From: Stigmatella erecta
Lineage (GTDB): Bacteria; Myxococcota; Myxococcia; Myxococcales; Myxococcaceae
DNA: 64,000 nt
Direction: 5' to 3'
Assembly (NCBI RefSeq): GCF_900111745.1
Contig: NZ_FOIJ01000007.1
Location: 1 to 64,000, forward strand
The first letter of the stretch is position 1. Every line of letters begins with the position of its first letter. The notes beneath the pieces are model-generated. The model saw nothing but the letters and a program-made list of their open reading frames with translations. It was not told the origin of the DNA and did no database searches. This document shows, in pieces, positions 25,251 to 34,505 of this stretch. The position numbers and the translations under genes are program-made.

Positions 25251-27668
25251 CTATTCCCCCTTCAGGCCTTCCACCGGCTCCACGCTGCTCGCCTTGAGCG
25301 CGGGGTAGATGGACGCCAGATACGTGACCAGGACCGCGATGACCACGGACAGGAGGGTCTGCACCGGCTCGATGCGCACCGGCAGCGCGGGGATGTAATA
25401 GACCTCCGGGTCCAGCTTGATGCCGACCTTCTCGATGAAGAAGCACCAGGCCAGCCCGGACAGCAGCCCCAGGAGCCCCCCGGCCACGCCGATCTGCAGG
25501 CCCTCCGAGAGGAAGATCTTCACGATGCCGCCATCCGAGACGCCCAGCGCCTTGAGGACGGAGATCTCCTTGCGCTTCTCCAGCACCAGCATGATGACGG
25601 TGGCGACGATGAGGCCCGCGGCCACGATGATGATGATGGACAGGATGATGCCCATCACCAGCTTCTCCAGGCGCAGCGCGGAGAAGAGGTTGCGGTTCGT
25701 CTCGCTCCAGTCGCGCGCCCGGTACGGGTAGCCCCCGAGCTTGCGGACCACGTCGGCGGCGATGCGCCGCGCGTTGTCGATGTCCGCCACCTTGAGGTCG
25801 ATGCCGTTGGCGCCCTTCACCTCGAAGAAGCGCTGGGCCTCCTCCAGGAGGATGTAGACGAACTTGGCGTCATACTCGTACATGCCCGAGTAGAAGATGC
25901 CCGCCACGCGGAACACCCGGTTCTTCGGCACCGGCCCCGTCGGCCCCAGCTCCGTGCCCAGCGGCGAGACGATGTTCACCCGGTCGCCCACCACGGCCCG
26001 CAGCGAGGCGGCCAGCTCCCGGCCCAGGATGATGCCCGGCAGCACCGCCTCCTGCGCGGGCTTGCTCCGCTTGCCGATGATGGGGTCCTCCTCTTCCTCG
26101 GTCCCGGCAGCGCCACCCGCGGGCCGGTCATCCAGCACGGGCGCGTCCGCCCCCCCCTGCATCCGCCGGGGGAGGATCTTCTCGGGCGAGGTCAGGTTCT
26201 CCAGCGAGCCGCCCGCCTGCATGTACTGTGGCAGGTCCGTCACCGACCCGACCGTGGCCGGGTCGATGCCCTTGATGACCACGCCGTCCACGTTGCCGTC
26301 GGAGACGATCATCACCTGGTTGGTGATGAAGGGGGACTGGCCGAGCACCCCCGGCACCTTGGCCACCTGCTCCATCAGCTTCGGGTACTCGGGCAGGTCG
26401 CCCGCGTACTTGGACACCACCGCGTGCGAGTGGGTGCCCAGAATCTTCTTCTGCAGGTCCAGCTCGAAGCCGCTCATCACCGACAGGACGATGATGAGCG
26501 CCATCACCCCCACGCCGACGCCGCCCACGGACAGGGCCGTCATCATCATGGTGGGCGACTGCTCGCGCAGCTTCAGCCGGTTGAGCGCCGAGGCCGCCTG
26601 GAGCGGGTCCGCCAACCCCAGGGCGCGGATGCGCGTGCGCTCCACCGCCGCCTCCACCGCCCGGACGATGCCGTAGACGAGCAGCGGGGGGATGATGCCG
26701 AACATGAGCACCGCCAGCGTGCCCAGCAGCAGCGAGGGCCGGAACACCGCCACGTGGCGCCGCGCCACGAACAGCTCGAAGCCCAGCCGCAGGTCCACCC
26801 GGCCGCTGCCCGCGGCGATGAAGCCCGAGTTGATGCCCAGCACCAGCATCAGCACCAGGAGCACGAAGACGAGCCAGTAGCTCAGCTCCGGCCGGCCGAT
26901 GAGGCCCGCCACGTACGTCACCTCGCGCAGCCGGTACCCCAGGGACAGCTGCAGCGCGGGCACCCGCTCCATCAGCGTCAGGAGGATGGGGACGGGCAGG
27001 CCCAGGTAGAAGACGCCCAGGGTGGCCTCGGGCAGGGACAGGCGGCGCGCCCGCGCCGAGCCGATGGCCCCCGACAGGAAGGCCACCCCACTGGCCACCA
27101 GCAGCGAGATGGCGAAGGCCCAGGGCGGCGCCAGCTGGAAGCCCGAGCCCCCGGCCGCGTCTCCGCCGGCCTCCGCGAGCTGCCCGCCGCTGGACAACCA
27201 CGTCTGGAGCAGGATGAGCACCAGCTCGGCCAGCAGGACGCCGCCGCCGTAGGCCCCCAGCGTGCTCCAGTAGAAGTCCCGGTAGCTCGCGAGCCTCGGG
27301 TACAGCGCCGCCCCGGCCGCGGGGCTCGGCCCCTCCGCCGCGGAAGCAGGCGCCCGGCGGATGCCCGCCGCCAGCAGCCCCCACCCGCCCAGCCAGGCCA
27401 GCATGCCCGCCACCAGGAACTGCGTGCCCGCGAGCGGCGGCAGCGCCTCCTTCAGCCCGGCCTGGGCCGAGAAGAGCGAGACGGTGTTGAGGCACTGAAG
27501 CAGGCTGCCCCAGCCGATGAGGGACAGCCCCAGGAAGCTGGAGACCTCCGCCCACGCATCGGAGCGCGACACCGCCACCGCGAGCAGCACCGCCCCCACG
27601 AAGGCGACGAGGGCGCCTCCCCAGACGAAACCCCAGCGATAGACGGTCTGCCGTTCAGCGCTTTGCAC
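25251..27668 (-). CDS. lolC: LolC/LolE-type lipoprotein-release permease with N-terminal membrane extension
   Basis: An 805-residue permease, about twice the usual LolC/E length. The canonical LolC part begins near residue 355 (ALNRLKLREQ...), with SVGGVGVGVMALIIVLSVMSGFE at about 380-402, a large periplasmic domain, and the C-terminal FtsX-like helices ending TYLASIYPALKASSVEPVEGLKG. Residues 1-350 are an extra module with about eight hydrophobic segments and no family I recognise. The periplasmic domain holds an acidic, disordered insert (around GGAAGTEEEEDP). Pairing with lolD 3 nt downstream supports the role. Only one permease gene is present, so a homodimer is likely (as in LolF-type systems). 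Confidence 0.88.
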   Translation of the reverse strand: MQSAERQTVYRWGFVWGGALVAFVGAVLLAVAVSRSDAWAEVSSFLGLSLIGWGSLLQCLNTVSLFSAQAGLKEALPPLAGTQFLVAGMLAWLGGWGLLAAGIRRAPASAAEGPSPAAGAALYPRLASYRDFYWSTLGAYGGGVLLAELVLILLQTWLSSGGQLAEAGGDAAGGSGFQLAPPWAFAISLLVASGVAFLSGAIGSARARRLSLPEATLGVFYLGLPVPILLTLMERVPALQLSLGYRLREVTYVAGLIGRPELSYWLVFVLLVLMLVLGINSGFIAAGSGRVDLRLGFELFVARRHVAVFRPSLLLGTLAVLMFGIIPPLLVYGIVRAVEAAVERTRIRALGLADPLQAASALNRLKLREQSPTMMMTALSVGGVGVGVMALIIVLSVMSGFELDLQKKILGTHSHAVVSKYAGDLPEYPKLMEQVAKVPGVLGQSPFITNQVMIVSDGNVDGVVIKGIDPATVGSVTDLPQYMQAGGSLENLTSPEKILPRRMQGGADAPVLDDRPAGGAAGTEEEEDPIIGKRSKPAQEAVLPGIILGRELAASLRAVVGDRVNIVSPLGTELGPTGPVPKNRVFRVAGIFYSGMYEYDAKFVYILLEEAQRFFEVKGANGIDLKVADIDNARRIAADVVRKLGGYPYRARDWSETNRNLFSALRLEKLVMGIILSIIIIVAAGLIVATVIMLVLEKRKEISVLKALGVSDGGIVKIFLSEGLQIGVAGGLLGLLSGLAWCFFIEKVGIKLDPEVYYIPALPVRIEPVQTLLSVVIAVLVTYLASIYPALKASSVEPVEGLKGE

Positions 27669-27680
27669 GAGAACCCTTGA

Positions 27681-29231
<1,551 letters not shown>

Positions 29232-29255
29232 GGCACGCCTTCCGCAGGGCGCGGC

Positions 29256-29284
29256 ACCGTAGCCAAGGAGCCCCCGGGACGCAA
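29256..29284 (-). promoter_or_regulatory. Promoter of the lysS-lol-bam-lpx operon
   Basis: -35 TTGCGT at 29279-29284 and -10 TACGGT at 29256-29261 on the minus strand, with an ideal 17-nt spacer. Transcription would begin near 29249, giving a leader of about 18 nt that contains the GGAAGG ribosome site of lysS. Confidence 0.55.
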
Positions 29285-29455
29285 CGCAACATGACGCCCC
29301 CCGCCCGGCTTCTTCCGGAGACACGCTCACCGGACAGAACCGGGTTCCCCACGGGAGCTCGGAAATCTTTGCATCATTTCGCACCGCACCGGCTCACCTC
29401 CTCACGGGAGCCCTGAACGGCCTCCCGAAGGCGCACCCCTAACAAGGAGCAGCAA

Positions 29456-29902
29456 GTGAACTCTGGAACCAAGTGGATGCGGGCGGCCGTGCTGATGTCC
29501 ACGGGCCTGGCGCTGACGGCTTGTGGTGGAGCGATGACGGAAGAGGACGCCGCGGCGATGGAGGCCGAGACGCTGACCACGTCGACAGCGGGGCTGAGCT
29601 CCTGTGCGGGCTGGTCCGAGTGGTACTTCTCGGGCCCCGGCTACTGCGGCACCCACAGCACCTGTGGCTACACCTGGAGCTGCGACTACCTCCTGAATGC
29701 AGGCGAGAAGGGCCCCACGGACCTGGGCGGTGACATGGAAAAGCGGGCCCTTTACTGCGATGACGGCTCGCTGGCCTACAGGATCTACAACCCGGCCACC
29801 TTCGACCAGCAGGCGAGCTACCGCACGTGCTTCGACGCGTCCGGCAACTACACGCATACCGAGTACCAGTACCGGTACGCGAAGAGCACCTGCGGCTGCT
29901 GA
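29456..29902 (+). CDS. Small cysteine-rich lipoprotein, unknown function
   Basis: A 148-residue protein starting at GTG 29456 with a strong AAGGAG ribosome site (29444-29449), 6 nt spacing. The lipoprotein signal ends in LALTAC with acylated Cys23. After a short acidic linker, the mature domain (residues about 48-148) has eight cysteines, many aromatic residues and Gly (GWSEWYFSGPGYCG, GYTWSCDY, CDDGSLAYRIYN, ending STCGC). This suggests a compact disulfide-stabilised extracellular or periplasmic domain. I do not recognise the family. It is divergent from lysS and convergent with the anti-sigma gene. Confidence 0.78.
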   Translation: MNSGTKWMRAAVLMSTGLALTACGGAMTEEDAAAMEAETLTTSTAGLSSCAGWSEWYFSGPGYCGTHSTCGYTWSCDYLLNAGEKGPTDLGGDMEKRALYCDDGSLAYRIYNPATFDQQASYRTCFDASGNYTHTEYQYRYAKSTCGC

Positions 29903-29968
29903 GCCGTCACCCTCCGCGCTGACCGCCTGGGCGGGCGCCGGGATTTCCGAGGAGGTCCCGGCGGCCCC

Positions 29969-30352
29969 TCAGGCGGCGGACATCACCAGGAAGGCCGCCA
30001 CCGCCGCCGCCAGCAGCACGGGGATGAGCACCTCCACGGGGAAGCGGTAATACACGTGGGCCAGGTGCAGCTTGCGCAGGCCGAACCTGCGCTCGCGCTT
30101 CACCCGGGTCAGCACCATGGAGGCCAGCGCCGCGGGGGCCTTCTCCCGCCCCACCTGGCGCACCCGCTGGACGGTCTGCTCGTAGCGGACCCAGCCCGCA
30201 CGGCACTCGTCGCACCCGTCCAGGTGGCTGCGCACCGCCTGCGCCTGCGGCGGGGGCAGCTCCTCATCGGCGAGCGCGAAGAAGAGGGCCTTCGCGTCAC
30301 GGTGGCTCAGTCGCGGTTCCACGTCCCTCAGTCTGTGCTGATTCGTGCTCAT
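29969..30352 (-). CDS. Membrane-anchored zinc-finger anti-sigma factor
   Basis: A 127-residue protein with an N-terminal zinc-binding anti-sigma (ZAS) motif, HLDGCDEC (HxxxCxxC, residues about 43-50), after the helix DAKALFFALADEELPPPQAQAV. A single transmembrane helix lies at the very C-terminus (VEVLIPVLLAAAVAAFLVM) with almost no periplasmic part. Its ATG overlaps the stop of the ECF sigma gene by 4 nt (ATGA), the usual arrangement for a cognate pair. It would hold the sigma factor at the membrane; the lack of a sensor domain means the signal is probably relayed by other proteins or is cytosolic. Confidence 0.86.
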   Translation of the reverse strand: MSTNQHRLRDVEPRLSHRDAKALFFALADEELPPPQAQAVRSHLDGCDECRAGWVRYEQTVQRVRQVGREKAPAALASMVLTRVKRERRFGLRKLHLAHVYYRFPVEVLIPVLLAAAVAAFLVMSAA

Positions 30353-30975
30353 TCCTCAAGCCGTCCCAGGATGTCCGCCAACTTCTCCCGCGCCCGGTGG
30401 AGCCGGCTCTTCACCGTGCCCTCGGGCAACTCCGTGATGTCCACAATCTCCTCGTAGCTCAGCCCCTCGATGTCCCGGAGCGCCACCAGCATCCGCGCAT
30501 CCGGCTCGAGCTGCGAGATGGCCCGCTGCACCCGGGCCCGCTCGCGCGCCGCGTCGAGCATGGCATCCGGCAGGGGCGGGGCCTCCAGCGCCCCGGAGAG
30601 CACCTTTTCACCTACGTCCACATACTCGTCCGTGCGCCCCTGCCCCCGGCGCTTGAGGTACTTGAGCCGGTTGAGGCACTGGTTCTTGCTGATGCGCAGC
30701 AGCCACGTGGAGAGCTTCGCGTCCTCGCGGAACTTGCGGAGGTTCTGGTGGACGCTGACGAAGATGTCCTGGACCAGGTCCTGCGCCTCCTCCCGGTCTC
30801 CCAGCATCCGCACGCAGAAGTCGTACACCCGGTCCTGGTGCTCGCGCACGAGCACCTCGAAGGCCTCGGGCTCCCCCTGGCGCAACCGTGCCAGCAGCGC
30901 CCGCTCGGCCGCCCCCGGTTCCCCGGCGGCGTCTGTTGGCTCCCGTCCGATGTCGAGCACTCCGCTCCAGAACAC
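30349..30975 (-). CDS. RpoE-like ECF RNA polymerase sigma factor
   Basis: A 208-residue extracytoplasmic-function sigma factor. Region 2 contains FEVLVREHQDRVYDFCVRMLGDREEAQDLVQDIFVSVHQNL and KLSTWLLRISKNQCLNRLKYLKRR; region 4 contains LEPDARMLVALRDIEGLSYEEIVDITELPEGTVKSRLHRAREKL. Start GTG 30975 is chosen because a GGGAGG ribosome site lies 6 nt upstream; an earlier in-frame start at 30999 would overlap that site. The anti-sigma factor is coupled downstream. The target regulon is unknown; no matching ECF promoter was identified in the window. Confidence 0.92.
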   Translation of the reverse strand: MFWSGVLDIGREPTDAAGEPGAAERALLARLRQGEPEAFEVLVREHQDRVYDFCVRMLGDREEAQDLVQDIFVSVHQNLRKFREDAKLSTWLLRISKNQCLNRLKYLKRRGQGRTDEYVDVGEKVLSGALEAPPLPDAMLDAARERARVQRAISQLEPDARMLVALRDIEGLSYEEIVDITELPEGTVKSRLHRAREKLADILGRLEE

Positions 30976-31012
30976 CCGAGACCTCCCGCGGCCTGGCACG
31001 CAGGGGCGCCCA

Positions 31013-31029
31013 GGGCCTTCTCAAGGCCC
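31013..31029 (-). terminator. Hairpin downstream of prfB
   Basis: A perfect 7-bp stem GGGCCTT/AAGGCCC (31013-31019 and 31023-31029) with a 3-nt loop lies between the prfB stop and the ECF sigma start. There is no U-run on either side. It could end prfB transcription or act in the sigma-factor leader. Confidence 0.35.
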
Positions 31030-31094
31030 CGGACCCCCTGCCCTCCTGCCCCTTGGACACCCGGGCCGCGCGGAGGTTCCCAGATTTTTTCCGC

Positions 31095-32217
31095 TTAATC
31101 GGGCGAAGCGCCGCGGTTGGGGTTCTTCACCCCCAGGAGCTGGGCGGTGACGAACTGCTCCAGGTCCCCGTCCAGCACCGCGTCCACGTTGCCCGTCTCC
31201 ACCCCGGTGCGCAGGTCCTTCACCATCCGGTACGGGGCCAGGACGTAGCTGCGGATCTGGCTGCCGAAGCTGATGTCCTTCTTCTGCGCCTCGGCCGCGT
31301 CGCGCTCGGCCTCGCGCTTCTTCAGCTCCAGCTCGTAGAGGCGCGCGCGCAGGATCTTGAAGGCCATGTCCTTGTTGGCCGACTGCGAGCGCTCCGTCTG
31401 GCAGGTGATGAGGATGTTGGTGGGCAGGTGGCGCAGCTGCGCCGTGGACGACGTCTTGTTCACCTTCTGGCCGCCCGCGCCACCGCCCCGGATGAACTTC
31501 AGCTCGTAGTCCTTCTCCGGAATGTCGATGCGGATGGAGTCATCCACCTCGGGGTAGACGTCCACCGAGGCGAAGGCCGTCTGCCGCCGCGCGTTCGCGT
31601 CGAAGGGGCTGATGCGCACCAGCCGGTGCACCCCCACCTCGGCCTTGAGGTAGCCGTAGGCGTACTCGCCCCGGATGTGCAGCGAGACGTTCTTGAAGCC
31701 CGCCTCCTCGCCCGCGACCATGTCGCTGATCTCGACTTCCCAGCCGCGCTCCTCGCAGAAGCGCGTGTACATGCGCATCAGCATGGCGGCCCAGTCCATG
31801 CTGTCCGTGCCGCCCGCGCCCGCGTTGATGTCCATGAAGCAGTTGCTGCGGTCGTTCTCGCCCGAGAGCATCCGCGCCAGCTCCAGCTTGGCGATCTCCG
31901 TCTCCAGCCCGGACAGCGAGCCTTCCGCCTCCTGGGCGCTGGCCTCGTCGTTGGCCTCCTTGGCCAGCTCCATCAGGGTCTGCGCGTCGTCCAGCCCCCG
32001 CAGCACCTTGTCGAAGGCACCCACGCTGGCCTCCAGCGTGGACTTCTCCTTCAGCAGGCCCTGGGCCTTGGTGTTGTCGTCCCAGAAGTTGGGGAGCGTG
32101 GAGTCACGGTCGATCAGCGAGATGCGGGACCTCTTGCGGTCGAGGTCAAAGATGCCCCCGGAGCGCCAGCAGGCGCTCTCGCAAACCGTTGATCTTCTCC
32201 ATCGTATCGTTCGCCAT
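31095..32217 (-). CDS. prfB: Peptide chain release factor 2 (programmed +1 frameshift)
   Basis: RF2 recognises UGA and UAA stop codons. The gene is split between two frames. The zero frame begins at ATG 32217 (GAGGA ribosome site 7 nt upstream), encodes [23 protein letters not shown] and meets an in-frame TGA at 32146-32148. A +1 shift skips T32148 and continues [16 protein letters not shown]... to 31095, giving about 373 residues. The class-specific SPF motif ([14 protein letters not shown]) and the catalytic GGQ ([15 protein letters not shown]) are intact. Annotation tools often report only the second frame, starting at 32024. It follows the DUF4105 gene by 32 nt. Confidence 0.96.
32145..32160 (-). 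promoter_or_regulatory. prfB programmed +1 frameshift site
   Basis: On the mRNA strand the sequence is CGGGGG CAT CTT TGA C. It has the internal Shine-Dalgarno-like GGGGG, a 3-nt spacer, the slippery CUU codon and the in-frame UGA followed by C, as in the E. coli site. RF2 itself reads the UGA, so low RF2 favours frameshifting: an autoregulatory loop known for this family. Confidence 0.95.
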
Positions 32218-32249
32218 GTCGCAATCCTCGTCAGTGCGCGGCCCGCGCG

Positions 32250-33557
32250 CTAGGGGGTCTTCGGGGAAGACGGAAGGGACTGTTCACCCGGCGGCCCGGG
32301 CTTCGCACGGGCCCACGCCCGGTCCAGGAAGAACGCGCCCGCGAAGCCCAAGGAGATGGGCAGCAGCAGCGCGATGAGCCGCCAGTTGTCCTGGTTGAAG
32401 GGGGGCAGCACCTTGAGCACGAGCCCCAGCACGCCCAGGGCCGCCAGCGCCCCCCACACCGCGCGCAGCCGCGCCGGGGCTTTCTGGGAGCCCCACACGA
32501 GCGGCAGCCCCAGCGGCACCAACAGCAGCGTCAGCGGGTTGGCCAGGAAGAGGTTCTCGTTGCGGTACGTCACCGTGTGGTTCGTCACCAGCCACATGAC
32601 GAACAGCGCCGTGCCCGGCAGGCCGAACACCAGCCCCAGCACCACGTGCTCCAGCCCGAGCAGGACGCCCGGCCAGCGGCTGCCCCGGCGCGCCCAGGCC
32701 CTCAGCCCCACGGCGCTCGCGCCCACGGCGAGCCCCATCAGCAGCATCCACGGGCCATAGCGGGGCGGCAGCTCGGGAACGGCGGGCCGGCTCGACTGGA
32801 AGTAGATCCACCGCTTTTCCTCCAGCGGTACCGGCTGCCCCTCCGGGCGCTGCACCTGCAGCGCGGCCACCTGCCGCTCCAGCTCGTCCGGCAGGAAGGC
32901 CTCTTGCCAGCGGGTGATGGGCCGGTCGATCTCGTCGTTCATCAGGAAGTCGAGCAGCACGCTCATGGGCGGGCTCACCGCGGTGTACCGGCGCGTGTGC
33001 TCGCGCAGCGTCATGCGGGCCGGGGCCTGGTCGGCCTGCCGGAGCTGGCCGCCGATGGCCCGGTCGATCATGTCGCGCAGCCGCGTGACGCAGTTGTCGT
33101 CGTAGTGGTGGTACAGGTACTCGCGGTTCTCGGGCAGCACGTTGTCCGCGAGCAGGCTGGCGATGAGCAGCCGCTGCTCCGGCGTCAGGTTGAGAATCTG
33201 GACGCGGACATCGCGGTTGAGCGCCTCGTAGTGGCGGTACGTGCCGGCCACGCTCGCCTCGTCCACCCAGAACTCCAGCCGCCCCATCGCGTAGCGGCCC
33301 AGCATGGTGCTGTCGAAGGAGAACATGCCGTAGTTGTAGAGGCGCTGGCGGCCCAGCCGCGTGTCCTCCACCACGAGCGAGCCATGGCCCCACCAGGAGG
33401 CCACGTCGTCGCCGGGGCTGAAGGTCACCAGGGAGATGACCAGGTCCTCGCCCTGGCTCTCGCCCGTTCCCCACGGGGGACGCGCGGCGGCATGGGCCGG
33501 GGCCACGAACAGCAACAAGCCAAGCAGGCAGATGAGCAGGGGCACGGGGCGAGGCAT
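32250..33557 (-). CDS. DUF4105 membrane protein (Lnb N-terminal periplasmic domain-like)
   Basis: A 435-residue envelope protein. A signal peptide (MPRPVPLLICLLGLLLFVAPAHA) precedes a periplasmic domain of about 250 residues with the DUF4105 pattern: VISLVTFSPGDDVASWWGHGSLVVED, YNYGMFSFDS, and LYHHYDDNCVTRLRDMID (His/Asn/Cys that could form a papain-like active site). The C-terminal 150 residues hold about five membrane helices. DUF4105 is related to the lacto-N-biosidase chaperone-like domain and the wider NlpC-type fold; the substrate is unknown. The ATG at 33557 is set by the signal peptide; an upstream ATG (33593) would add 12 residues. Confidence 0.82.
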   Translation of the reverse strand: MPRPVPLLICLLGLLLFVAPAHAAARPPWGTGESQGEDLVISLVTFSPGDDVASWWGHGSLVVEDTRLGRQRLYNYGMFSFDSTMLGRYAMGRLEFWVDEASVAGTYRHYEALNRDVRVQILNLTPEQRLLIASLLADNVLPENREYLYHHYDDNCVTRLRDMIDRAIGGQLRQADQAPARMTLREHTRRYTAVSPPMSVLLDFLMNDEIDRPITRWQEAFLPDELERQVAALQVQRPEGQPVPLEEKRWIYFQSSRPAVPELPPRYGPWMLLMGLAVGASAVGLRAWARRGSRWPGVLLGLEHVVLGLVFGLPGTALFVMWLVTNHTVTYRNENLFLANPLTLLLVPLGLPLVWGSQKAPARLRAVWGALAALGVLGLVLKVLPPFNQDNWRLIALLLPISLGFAGAFFLDRAWARAKPGPPGEQSLPSSPKTP

Positions 33558-33631
33558 GTTCCGTCCAACACGCGGGAGGTGCCTACCTATCATGACCCCC
33601 GGAGGGCACAACCGCGAGCTTCGTGCGCCCC

Positions 33632-34480
33632 TCAGACGAGCCGGCGCACCCGGTCGGCCCGGACCGCGTCGGACACCATGCCCCGCTCCCCGAGCAGCTT
33701 CTCCTCCAGGGTCGCCATCTTCCGGGCATCGTAGGTGCGCTCGTGGTCGTGCCCGAGCAGGTGCAGCAGGCCGTGCGCCAGGTAGCGGGCCATCTCGGAC
33801 TCCAGCGTCCGGCCGTACTCCTTGGCCTGGCGCTTGGCGGTATCGATGGAGATGACCACGTCCCCGAGCTGCCGGGGCCCTGGCGTTCCCTTGGGCAACT
33901 CCCCGGCGGGAAAGCTCAGCACGTCCGTGGCCTTGTCCTTCTTGCGCCAGGTGCGGTTGAGCCGGCGGATGGCCCGGTCCCCCACCAGGGAGAGCGACAG
34001 CTCGCAGCCGCTCAGCTCCAGCCGGTCCAGGAAGGTGCGCCCCAGCGTCGCGAGCGTGCGGGCATGGCCCTCGCCCTGCGAGTGGGCCACCTGCACCGTG
34101 ACGTGGTTGTCCGGCGGGGGCGGGGCCACTGGCTCCTCGATGTGGGCCAGCTCCGGACGGAATGCCGGGGCGCAGATGGACCAGTAGTCGCACGCCCCCT
34201 TCCCGTCGTTGCGGTAGATGACCCGGCGGCCGCGCGGCACGAGCCCTACCTCGCCGGGGCCAATGCGCTCGCGCTTGCCGTCGATGACGAGGGTCAGCTC
34301 GCCGAGCTGCACGAGCACCACCTCGTCGAACTCGGGCTTCTGCGCGGGCTCGGACCAGCCCGGCGGCGCCAGCATGCGCGCCACGGAGGCGGAGGAGGTG
34401 CCCGTGGTGGCCGCGCCGACGAACTCCTCGATGCGCTTGCCGTCCTCGCGGGGAATGAGCTTGCCCTTGCGCAGTCTCAC
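33632..34480 (-). CDS. ybeY: Cupin-YbeY fusion, rRNA maturation endoribonuclease
   Basis: A 282-residue protein joining two domains. Residues about 45-105 form a small cupin barrel (FDEVVLVQLGELTLVIDGKRERIGPGEVGLVPRGRRVIY). From about residue 125 to the end it is YbeY/UPF0054, with SLSLVGDRAIRRLNRTWRKKDKATDVLSFP and the zinc motif HGLLHLLGHDH (His236, His240, His246). YbeY processes 16S rRNA 3' ends and acts in ribosome quality control. Start GTG 34480 has an AAGGAA ribosome site about 7 nt upstream. An ATG at 34528 overlaps the upstream gene. The phoH-pgpH-ybeY order is classic; the cupin fusion is not. Confidence 0.9.
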   Translation of the reverse strand: MRLRKGKLIPREDGKRIEEFVGAATTGTSSASVARMLAPPGWSEPAQKPEFDEVVLVQLGELTLVIDGKRERIGPGEVGLVPRGRRVIYRNDGKGACDYWSICAPAFRPELAHIEEPVAPPPPDNHVTVQVAHSQGEGHARTLATLGRTFLDRLELSGCELSLSLVGDRAIRRLNRTWRKKDKATDVLSFPAGELPKGTPGPRQLGDVVISIDTAKRQAKEYGRTLESEMARYLAHGLLHLLGHDHERTYDARKMATLEEKLLGERGMVSDAVRADRVRRLV

Positions 34481-34505
34481 GATGGGTTTCCTTGGGGCGG
34501 ACGGC

